NCBI GenBank assembly: GCA_945876405.1
Contig: CAMCOJ010000144.1
Span: forward strand, 1 to 5,898
Source: an uncultured Ruminococcus sp.
GTDB lineage: Bacteria > Bacillota > Clostridia > Oscillospirales > Ruminococcaceae
DNA length: 5,898 bases
Reading direction: 5' to 3'
Shown: positions 1-5,824 of the stretch, piece after piece
Numbering within the stretch: position 1 is the stretch's first letter
Layout of the letters: each line of letters starts with the position of its first letter
Notes under the pieces: model-generated
Seen by the model: the letters and a program-made list of their open reading frames with translations, nothing else
Databases searched by the model: none
What the model was told of the DNA's origin: nothing
Made by a program: the position numbers and the translations under genes

Positions 1-3000
1 CAGGTTCTATGACCTTATTTGTAAACTTCAGATTGGCACCTTGTGTGATGTTTGCAACAAGCTGTCCTTCGTCGTTATCTGTAACCGTTACAGTTACAGA
101 CTTGCTTGAAACAGGGTCATTCTCAATACCATCAACAGATCCGCTTTCGGTTACTGTGTAATTATACGTTCCTGCAGCTGTATATGTAATAGGTCCGAAT
201 TCTGCAGTTCCTCCGTTAGCATCAGGGTTCTTAATTACTGTTGTCTGCGGCAATGGGGCATTGCCTTCGGCTGCCAGTGTAAACGTAAACGCGTTTCTAA
301 TATCAAAACTCTGTGCGCCTTCACCAGTAAGTTCCTTCTCTACAGGAATGCTGCTGAGAGTTGCTGCATTTGCCGAATAAGAGTTAACGATTTCAGGATT
401 GTTACCTTCGACTCTAGCTGAAAGCGCTCCGTCGTTGGCGCTTACAACTACGGTTATTGTCTTTTCAGTTTTGTCATATGACCATCCGGCAGGTACTGTT
501 TCATTCGTTTCCTTCACCTTGAAAGTGTAGGTTCCTGGCTTTGTGAATTTAATGCTCTCGAAGCTTACTGTTTTCGACTGACCCTTCTGAATGTTTGCAA
601 CTGTGGTTGCTGTCGTATTCGAAGGCATTACCACTCCGGTACGGTCACCGCTTGCCAGTTCCATGCTAAAGGTGAAGGCTTCTTTAGCATCTTTGCCTTC
701 AACTTTCTTTGTTGCCTGCAGCGTAACATTTGTAGGAGTCAGAAGCTTATTTGTATAGGCAACTGTGTATGTCTTTTTATTCTCGGATATTGTGCCCTCT
801 GCCTTTGCATTGGTCTGCTCTGTACCCTGGTTAACCACTACTTTCTGCAGCTGGTATTCACCCGGGATGTCGACTTCCTCAACTGAATAAGTCGAGCCCT
901 TTGCCAGATTAGTAAAGAAAATATTTTCTCCAGCCTTAATCTTTACTGTTATTTTACTGCCACTTGCTACTGAATAATATCCGGTCTTCACTCCGTCAGT
1001 TTCTTCAGCCGTCGCACCTGTTACACGATTATTAACTTGGATAACGTTCTGTCCGTCACCAATAGAGAACCATACATCATCCCCATTCTTTTCTGTTACA
1101 GTAACCTTATATGTGAATAATGTATTATCTGCAGTGTTATTATTTCCTTCCAGCGTCTTTGTGATTTCAAGATTGCTCTTCTTGGTATTTGTTCCTTTGA
1201 GTACACATGCTGAACCATCAGCGTTCTTGATTTCTGTGGCACTGTTTATCAGCATCGGATGACAGGTGGTTGATGTGAATTCATATTTGTATCCTCCATC
1301 AACTTCTACCAAAGTATAGTCGTGTCCCGCTTCAAGGATTTCTCCGCCTGCTTTGAGCCCCGGAGCAACATGTACCTGTGCTTTCCAGTTATTTGCTTCA
1401 TTAAGCGTTACCGTCTTGCCAGTGTATTCGTATTCGCCGTTACCGTCTTTTTTCATCAGTTTGAGCTGGACATCACCGGTTCCTGTTTCACCGTCCCACT
1501 CTTTTGAAACTTTGATTGCCGTCGATGTAAGCGGAATCGGATCAGGATTTACAAGGTCTACTTTACCGGTTGTTTCCTTTGTGCCGACCCATTTGTCGCC
1601 TTTCTGAACATATGTATATCCATCATTAGTAGCAATGCTCCCATCAGGTTTTTGGGTACCTTCAGGCTTATTCTTTACCTCTTTTGTGTCGACTCTTACA
1701 TAAGATACCTCGTTCCCACTGACGGTATTTGTGTTAAGAGAATATGAATCGCCGACTTTTTTAATTTGTTTCTTGATATCATCACTAAGAGCATCATAAT
1801 TACCTATTCCATTATTTAAATCGGCAATCAAGTCATATGCTTCCTGTGACGGCCATACCTTAAAGCTTACGGTATATGTAACACCACTTTCCAGCGTTCC
1901 TTCTCCTAAGTTCCAGGTAACTGTATTATTCTCGTATGATGCTTTCGGTCCGGTGTACTCTTCACCGTCACTTCTCGTATATGTGAAGCCGCTAACGTTG
2001 CCATCCACTAACTTCAAATTCGTTGATGTCAAAGATGTAACATTATCAGTAACTATAACATCCTTATATCCGGCGCTGTTTGAAATTGAATTCACAATTT
2101 CAGCAAAGGCCTGCTCGAGTGCAGTCGAATCTCCTGCTGAATAATAATAACCTTCAGACGTTCCATTTGCTCTCTCACAAAGATCTGGCATGTAATCATT
2201 GGCACCCATGAAACCTACGCCGTAGAATTTGTATCCTGCCTTTTTAATCTTGTCTGCTTCATTAAGAGCCTCGTCTATTGTACTCTGACTTGTACTGCTT
2301 CCACTTCCTCCTATGTCGCCATCATCATCATTATAAAATGTTGGATTTCCATCAGAAACGAAGATGATGTACGTTTCATCATCCTCTGACGTTTTTCCTG
2401 CTGCCACTGTTCGTGCTTTTTCTAGCGCATCGTCCCAGTTTGTGCCGCCACTATCTCCAGAAGGTTTTGAAACATTCATTACATATGAAACCAATTCACT
2501 CATATCGTTACCCTTATACCATTTATTATGATAGGCTTTGGTCGTATGAGCGGTAGTTGCAAAGGACATGAATGATATCTCAACCGTGTCATCATCAGCA
2601 CTCTTGTTGTTTGCGGCCAGCGAATCAATCAAGCTCGCCGTTGCACTCTGAGCTATTTCCAGACGATTTGTATAGCGTTTTCCACTGTAAACACTATAAT
2701 TGTTTCTAGAACCTTTTTGATAAACAGGTCCCGTGTAACCCTCGCTAGTTTTAATTGCAGTGTAATTCGACCCATCTTTTTTATAGAGAGTAAAGTATTT
2801 CTCCCTCGAATAACGATCGTAGCCATATCCACCATAATCGGCTTCTATGTAGCTGTCACTGTTATCCATACTGTTTGACAAGTCGAACACAATAACAACA
2901 TTTGCTTTCGTGCTTTCTGTTGTTGAGTTAGTCCGTCCCGTCACACTCAAACTAATAGTATGGGTCCCATCCTTATTATCAGCTATTGTCTTGCTCACTT

Positions 3001-3127
3001 CAGGCCCACTAACTGTAGTTTCTGCATTTCCGCTTCCTGTTGCTGCAAACGTAGACGTCGGCATGAATACTACCAACATCATTACGCTCAGCACTATTGC
3101 CATTGCTTTTTTTGTCAGCTTTTTCAT
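1..3127 (-). CDS. Large VWA / Cna_B / pilin-isopeptide surface adhesin, 3' end outside window
   Basis: An open frame of 1042 codons starts at ATG 3127 and runs off the left edge without a stop. The start follows a strong ribosome site and begins with a clear signal peptide (MKKLTKKAM, a hydrophobic core, then TFA/ATG near residues 28-29). Residues about 75-330 form a von Willebrand factor A domain with a full MIDAS set: D82-L-S84-N-S86, T229 (GGTNW) and D259 (VSDGNP). A Tyr/Gly-rich insertion sits at about 90-150. A beta-rich segment follows (about 330-520), then a Cna_B-like domain (about 535-647; K542, E608 and N647 are the likely isopeptide residues), a stalk domain resembling DUF7601 (about 648-790), and two FctA/Spy0128-type domains (about 795-915 and 925-1037). 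The expected sorting signal (LPXTG or similar) is not visible. Likely role: cell-wall-anchored adhesin or pilus-like stalk binding host or matrix ligands. It has its own promoter and c-di-GMP-I riboswitch. The domain calls are firm as types; the ligand is unknown. Confidence 0.9.
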   Translation of the reverse strand, partial: MKKLTKKAMAIVLSVMMLVVFMPTSTFAATGSGNAETTVSGPEVSKTIADNKDGTHTISLSVTGRTNSTTESTKANVVIVFDLSNSMDNSDSYIEADYGGYGYDRYSREKYFTLYKKDGSNYTAIKTSEGYTGPVYQKGSRNNYSVYSGKRYTNRLEIAQSATASLIDSLAANNKSADDDTVEISFMSFATTAHTTKAYHNKWYKGNDMSELVSYVMNVSKPSGDSGGTNWDDALEKARTVAAGKTSEDDETYIIFVSDGNPTFYNDDDGDIGGSGSSTSQSTIDEALNEADKIKKAGYKFYGVGFMGANDYMPDLCERANGTSEGYYYSAGDSTALEQAFAEIVNSISNSAGYKDVIVTDNVTSLTSTNLKLVDGNVSGFTYTRSDGEEYTGPKASYENNTVTWNLGEGTLESGVTYTVSFKVWPSQEAYDLIADLNNGIGNYDALSDDIKKQIKKVGDSYSLNTNTVSGNEVSYVRVDTKEVKNKPEGTQKPDGSIATNDGYTYVQKGDKWVGTKETTGKVDLVNPDPIPLTSTAIKVSKEWDGETGTGDVQLKLMKKDGNGEYEYTGKTVTLNEANNWKAQVHVAPGLKAGGEILEAGHDYTLVEVDGGYKYEFTSTTCHPMLINSATEIKNADGSACVLKGTNTKKSNLEITKTLEGNNNTADNTLFTYKVTVTEKNGDDVWFSIGDGQNVIQVNNRVTGATAEETDGVKTGYYSVASGSKITVKIKAGENIFFTNLAKGSTYSVEEVDIPGEYQLQKVVVNQGTEQTNAKAEGTISENKKTYTVAYTNKLLTPTNVTLQATKKVEGKDAKEAFTFSMELASGDRTGVVMPSNTTATTVANIQKGQSKTVSFESIKFTKPGTYTFKVKETNETVPAGWSYDKTEKTITVVVSANDGALSARVEGNNPEIVNSYSANAATLSSIPVEKELTGEGAQSFDIRNAFTFTLAAEGNAPLPQTTVIKNPDANGGTAEFGPITYTAAGTYNYTVTESGSVDGIENDPVSSKSVTVTVTDNDEGQLVANITQGANLKFTNKVIEP

Positions 3128-3131
3128 AGTT

Positions 3132-3139
3132 CCTCTCCC
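3132..3139 (-). promoter_or_regulatory. Ribosome binding site of the adhesin gene
   Basis: Read on the minus strand the sequence is GGGAGAGGA, four bases before the ATG at 3127; the GGGAG core lies about eight bases away. It fixes the start, which also gives a typical Lys-rich signal peptide. Confidence 0.75.
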
Positions 3140-3159
3140 TTAAACTACAAATCTACCTT

Positions 3160-3193
3160 AAAAATAAAAAGCTGCACTAATAATAGTGCAGCC
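3160..3193 (-). terminator. Riboswitch-controlled intrinsic terminator before the adhesin gene
   Basis: On the minus strand an 8-bp perfect stem (GCTGCACT paired with AGTGCAGC, loop ATTATT) is followed at once by TTTTTATTTTT, a textbook intrinsic terminator. It lies between the aptamer and the adhesin ribosome site. Its 5' arm includes the last bases of the aptamer (GGCTGC), so the hairpin should compete with the ligand-bound fold. It would also stop any transcript reading through from the MucBP gene upstream. Confidence 0.85.
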
Positions 3194-3276
3194 AGTCTAT
3201 CATCCTTATGCCTTAAGCTGAAGGCATTAAGTTACGACACTTGAGCTTTGCGTCCCCGTCTTTCGGCGGGTTTGCC
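3188..3276 (-). ncRNA. Cyclic-di-GMP-I (GEMM) riboswitch aptamer upstream of the adhesin gene
   Basis: The minus strand carries the family signature in order: GGCAAACC, a stem capped by a GAAA tetraloop, then GGGACGCAAAGC, a second stem (ATGCCTT paired with AAGGCAT) and GGCTGC at the 3' end. By alignment to the Vibrio Vc2 aptamer, the G before CAAACC corresponds to the ligand-binding G20, the middle A of GCAAAGC to A47, and the C of GGCTGC to C92. G rather than A at position 20 favours c-di-GMP over cGAMP. One stem has a C/A mismatch where the other copy (4171-4263) has a U/G pair. The residue alignment is from memory of the Vc2 structure; the family call is strong. Confidence 0.92.
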
Positions 3277-3297
3277 AAATTCGATTTTTGTTAGTAT

Positions 3298-3303
3298 ATT
3301 ATA
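3298..3303 (-). promoter_or_regulatory. Promoter -10 box (TATAAT) for the adhesin riboswitch transcript
   Basis: A perfect TATAAT lies on the minus strand 21 bases before the aptamer, placing the transcript start near 3290. The -35 region is weak: GTTTCA at a spacing of 17 is the best candidate. The stretch between this box and the end of the MucBP gene (3304-3372) is AT-rich, and I see no hairpin terminator in it. Confidence 0.65.
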
Positions 3304-3372
3304 TCACCTTTTCAGAATTATGAAACTGTAATTTTTCTTTTCGCTTGTATTTTTTTATGCTTTTTCCGGGCG

Positions 3373-4122
3373 TCAATGCAGATCCAGCTGATCTTCAAGT
3401 TCTAAGATGTGCTTCTGATGCTGCTTCATATCCTTTGTGTACCAAATCAGAACTGCTGTGGCCAAAAGCATTAAAAGCAGATGGAGGATGCAGCATTCCG
3501 TATCCAGAAAACCTGCGGAAAGGGGTATCTTTTCCTCTCCAACAACCGTGAGCTCGTAGCTCCTGGTGTCACGCTCTGTTATGGCAGCGGCCGCAGGAGT
3601 TCGGGGTGCTGCTTTGTCTGCCTTTGCATCACGAGGGGGGGCCGGCTCTGTAGGAATAACTATCTTTGAATAGGTTACGGTGTATTCCCGTGCCTCACCG
3701 GGCATGCCGCCTTCACCGCTTGTAATCTTATCATAATCCGGGGTGTATCCCTTAATCGCCGGACTCTCGATGGCAAATTCGCTTCCCGGAGCATACTGCC
3801 CGATGTAGTCCTCCCGGAGCTTGTTACCCTTTTCATCAATGTAGTGAATTGTCACCGTGTACTGCACCGGATCATCCGGATTGTCCTTTTCCGGTTCCTC
3901 CTCCGTTGCAGGTTCATCATCGGGCGCCTTCTCATCGACATCATCCTCATCCGGCTCTTCCGGTGCATTGCCGACCGGCAGCTCCTCAGCCTGCTCCGGG
4001 GCTTCAGTCCGGGCAGGGGGTGATGTCTCATACGCCGAAGCCTCTGCACAAGCCCACAGCGGAATGAATGCAAGCACCATGGTGAGTGTCGCAAGCACCA
4101 CTAACAGTCTTCTCCTCAACAT
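3373..4122 (-). CDS. MucBP-domain surface protein with C-terminal membrane anchor
   Basis: The protein has 249 residues if it starts at ATG 4122, which has a ribosome site and begins a good signal peptide (MLRRRLLVV, hydrophobic to about 24, likely cut after ASA at 30). An upstream in-frame ATG at 4182 lies inside the riboswitch and is rejected. Residues 31-86 are an acidic Pro/Glu/Asp linker. Residues about 87-153 match the MucBP fold (VTIHYIDEKGN, the GYTPDY motif, then YTVTYSK), a domain found in mucin-binding and other Gram-positive wall proteins. Residues 154-190 are an Ala/Pro linker. The end has LDTECCILH, a membrane helix at about 211-228, and a charged tail (KDMKQHQKH, then Glu-rich). 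This C-terminal pattern (IPL, then Cys-x-Leu-His, helix and basic tail) recurs in my memory of Clostridia surface proteins, but I know no name for it. No LPXTG is present. Diprolines occur at 35-36 and 162-163. Controlled by its own c-di-GMP-I riboswitch. Confidence 0.88.
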   Translation of the reverse strand: MLRRRLLVVLATLTMVLAFIPLWACAEASAYETSPPARTEAPEQAEELPVGNAPEEPDEDDVDEKAPDDEPATEEEPEKDNPDDPVQYTVTIHYIDEKGNKLREDYIGQYAPGSEFAIESPAIKGYTPDYDKITSGEGGMPGEAREYTVTYSKIVIPTEPAPPRDAKADKAAPRTPAAAAITERDTRSYELTVVGEEKIPLSAGFLDTECCILHLLLMLLATAVLIWYTKDMKQHQKHILELEDQLDLH

Positions 4123-4125
4123 TTT

Positions 4126-4136
4126 CCTCTTCCTTC
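4126..4136 (-). promoter_or_regulatory. Ribosome binding site of the MucBP protein gene
   Basis: The minus strand reads AAGGAAGAGG ahead of ATG 4122. The AAGGA core is nine bases upstream and AGAGG is three bases upstream. It lies just after the riboswitch terminator, which supports 4122 over 4182 as the start. Confidence 0.7.
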
Positions 4137-4140
4137 TAAC

Positions 4141-4176
4141 TAATAACAAAAGGCTGCACCGGTGTTCAGTGCAGCC
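4141..4176 (-). terminator. Riboswitch-controlled intrinsic terminator before the MucBP gene
   Basis: On the minus strand GGCTGCAC pairs with GTGCAGCC (8 bp; the loop can pair further as CACC with GGTG). TTTTGTTATT follows. The 5' arm overlaps the GGCTGC end of the aptamer, the same layout as in the second riboswitch. The U-run is less perfect than the one before the adhesin, so termination may be leakier. It would also end the transcript of the upstream protease gene, for which I see no separate terminator. Confidence 0.78.
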
Positions 4177-4263
4177 AGTCAATCATGCCTTTGCACCCTT
4201 AGCCGCCAGGTGCAAAAGTTAAGACACTTGAGCTTTGCGTCCCCGCCTTTCGACGGGTTTGCC
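4171..4263 (-). ncRNA. Cyclic-di-GMP-I (GEMM) riboswitch aptamer upstream of the MucBP gene
   Basis: It has the same signature as the copy at 3188-3276: GGCAAACC, a GAAA-capped stem (CCCGTC paired with GGCGGG), GGGACGCAAAGC, then a second stem and GGCTGC. The first 48 bases of the two copies differ at three positions. The second stem is quite different in sequence (TTTGCACC paired with GGGTGCAAA here) yet still pairs, as expected for a conserved RNA fold. The ligand-contact equivalents of G20, A47 and C92 are present. The start of the aptamer lies only about seven bases after the -10 box, so a long P1 stem cannot form on the 5' side. Confidence 0.92.
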
Positions 4264-4270
4264 GTTTTTT

Positions 4271-4276
4271 ATTATA
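4271..4276 (-). promoter_or_regulatory. Promoter -10 box (TATAAT) for the MucBP riboswitch transcript
   Basis: A perfect TATAAT on the minus strand starts six bases after the protease stop codon (4282-4284), so the -35 region falls inside the last protease codons. No good -35 hexamer is visible. The predicted transcript start is about 4264-4267, right at the aptamer's first bases. The gap between the protease and MucBP genes (4123-4281) is filled by this promoter, riboswitch and terminator. Confidence 0.62.
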
Positions 4277-4281
4277 CAATA

Positions 4282-5787
4282 TCATTCCCAAATTCCAGAA
4301 TAATAATTTCTAATCTTATCAATCTGTATGTCTGTAACCCTGCCTAATGCCGTCTCAATTGCGCCATAAGTAAGCGGGCGCTGTGACTTAAGCTCGGATT
4401 TGTTCAACACATAGTCTCTATAGGACTCCGCAAAGTATTCTGAAGAGTTCTTTAGTATGTAAGCCTGATTTCTGCCGGTATACAACGATTTCTCTCTGTT
4501 GTATACATCCTTGAAAGCACTGCTCACATCGTAATTCCCCGCCACAAAGGCCAGGAAGTGTCCCAGCTCGTGGTACACGTTATCGTCATTGTAACGCAAA
4601 ATGATTACTCTGGTTCTGGCATCAAATACGCCGGTGTACTGGTATGATGCGTCAACCTTAAAGGTGAAGCCCAGCTCGTCGAATGCTTCAAGCAGCGCAT
4701 TGTCTGCCTTCGGTGCTGCGGTTCTGATTGCCGAGGTTCCCTCAGGAAGTGCCGGTGCAGTGTCGTTTGAAGGTTCGTCAGCAGCTTCCTCTGGCTGAGT
4801 CGCATCTCCCGTCTCTGCAGGCGGTGCCTGCTGTGCAGGTGCGGAAACCTCTGAGCCGCTGCTTTCTGTACCCGGACCTGCGGTATCCGTTCCTTCTTCA
4901 CCAGCCGCTTCACCGTTCTCTGTTCCGGCATCGCTGGCTTCGCCGGTAACCGGGGCTTCAGTCTCAACTCCGGTGGTTTCCTCAGCCTGTGCCGGCTCCC
5001 CGCCTGCAGGCTGCTGAGTGGATGTATCCTCCGACGGCTTCTGTGCTCCTGTTGCGCTCTCCGGCTCAGTGTGTTTCATGGCATATTTCGATGTGATGAC
5101 AGTTGTTGTCACTGTGGTAACCACTGTCTTTGTCTTTTTCTTTTTTGTGTATTTCTCTGTTGTTTTCGTTTCAGTTATTGTATCAGTCTGCACCAGGGTA
5201 TTGCCATCATTCTTCACTACGGTTTTGGTCGAGGCCTTAGCCGGCAGCTTCTTTGAGTAGGTCTTTTTTGCCTTGACCTTAAGCTTCACGGTCTTTGACG
5301 TGGTTTTGCTGCTTTTGTTTGCCTCTTCGTTGGCAGAGCCCTCAATCGGGTATGTGGTTGTGATAGTAGTGGTGGTTATCCTGACGATAACCTTCTTGGT
5401 TTTTTTCTTCTTGGTATACTTCTCGGTAGTAGCGGTCTTTGTGGATATGTTCTTCACAACCAGGTTTTCGCCCTCTTCGCTCACCGCCGTTTTGCTTGAA
5501 GTCTTGTCCGCAAGCCTTTTAGTGTAGGTCTACTTTGAATTCTTCATAATCTTCAAAGTTTTGCTTGTGGTTTTGCTGGCGGTTTTGACCTCCTGATCCG
5601 CAAGCGGCACCTGCTCGTCAGAAATCAAAACACTGTCAAATGAATCTGTGAAGCTAGACAGTTCATTCATGAGCCGGCTGTTCATCAGATCAGCGCTCGT
5701 TCCCACTACAAAGGCAGTCAGCAGAATCACCCCTCCTGCCAGAACATATCTTAGCTTTGAAATTATTCCGCTGCCGGATGCTGTCAT
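4282..5787 (-). CDS. ATLF/M34-type (Pro-Pro-endopeptidase-like) zinc metallopeptidase with Lys/Thr tandem repeats, interrupted by an in-frame TAG
   Basis: Read through the TAG at residue 86, this is a 501-residue frame from ATG 5787 to TGA at 4284-4282. Residues 11-32 are a signal peptide or membrane anchor (a Lys/Arg, a hydrophobic run, then GTSA). Two Lys/Thr-rich repeats of period 89 residues follow (71-146 and 160-235, no gaps), then an Ala/Glu/Pro/Thr/Gly linker (about 240-355). The C-terminal domain (about 355-501) carries HELGH at 406-410, Y443 and E450 in EYFAES. The Tyr-to-Glu spacing of seven equals that in anthrax lethal factor (Y728, E735) and PPEP-1 (Y178, E185), as I recall them, and the His-to-Glu distance of 44 is close to that of PPEP-1. 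So H406, H410 and E450 should bind zinc, E407 is the catalytic base and Y443 stabilises the intermediate. Predicted role: cleavage of surface proteins outside the cell; the substrate is unknown. If the TAG is real and not read through, only an 85-residue anchor fragment is made and the gene is a pseudogene. Confidence 0.82.
5083..5310 (-). repeat. Second copy of the 267-bp (89-residue) coding tandem repeat
   Basis: Encodes residues 160-235, from SKTTSKTVKLK through TTEKYTKKKKTK to the Thr/Val-rich end ITSKY. It aligns with the first copy at a fixed offset of 89 residues without gaps. KYTKKKKTK and SKTTSKT are identical in both; other positions vary between similar residues. Alternating Thr/Val with Lys clusters suggests beta strands or a wall- or polymer-binding segment, which is inference only. 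The lysine at residue 175 (AAG) stands opposite the TAG of copy one. Confidence 0.85.
5350..5577 (-). repeat. First copy of the 267-bp (89-residue) coding tandem repeat, containing the TAG
   Basis: Encodes residues 71-146, from SKTTSKTLKI past the stop codon at residue 86 and on through TTEKYTKKKKTK to ITTTY. Similarity to copy two continues unchanged on both sides of the stop in the same frame, which shows the stop is a point change and not the end of a gene. Confidence 0.85.
5530..5532 (-). other. In-frame amber (TAG) codon inside the peptidase gene
   Basis: The codons around it read AAG-TAG-ACC-TAC; the matching place in repeat two reads AAA-AAG-ACC-TAC. One A-to-T change turns the conserved lysine codon into a stop. 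There is no frame change: the frame upstream (to ATG 5787) and downstream (to 4282) is the same. No ribosome site precedes the next possible start (GTG at 5484), so restart there is unlikely, and the product would lack its signal peptide. It may be a true mutation, a strain variant, or an assembly error near the contig end. Confidence 0.85.
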
Positions 5788-5793
5788 TATCTT

Positions 5794-5799
5794 CTCCCT
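5794..5799 (-). promoter_or_regulatory. Ribosome binding site deciding the peptidase start
   Basis: The minus strand reads AGGGAG six bases before ATG 5787. This is the true start. A longer frame from 5862 begins inside adapter sequence and its first residues (MYKRQ) are artificial. Confidence 0.75.
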
Positions 5800-5824
5800 G
5801 CAAAGGCAGTCTACCCTGCCCAGT

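Noticed and set aside
1530..1550. LVNPDPIP linker in the adhesin as a PPEP-like cleavage site
   Set aside because: It resembles the VNPPVP type but has Asp between the prolines, so there is no Pro-Pro bond to cut.
1322..2144. Short plus-strand frames within the adhesin region
   Set aside because: They are shadows of the continuous minus-strand adhesin frame, which has clear domains throughout.
4040..4060. Lipobox at LWAC in the MucBP signal peptide
   Set aside because: Trp just before the Ala-Cys is not typical of lipoproteins, and a standard AxA-type site (ASA) follows.
4123..4182. Longer N terminus for the MucBP protein starting at ATG 4182
   Set aside because: These codons lie within the aptamer end and terminator hairpin; ATG 4122 has a ribosome site and starts a normal signal peptide.
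3857..4222. Plus-strand Ser/Gly-rich reading frame of 121 residues
   Set aside because: It is the antisense of the acidic Glu/Asp/Pro linker codons of the MucBP gene, overlaps a riboswitch and has no ribosome site.
5018..5527. Plus-strand hydrophobic Val/Phe-rich frames that look like membrane proteins
   Set aside because: They are the reverse complement of Lys/Thr-rich repeats (AAG and ACC type codons give Phe/Val runs), and have no start signals.
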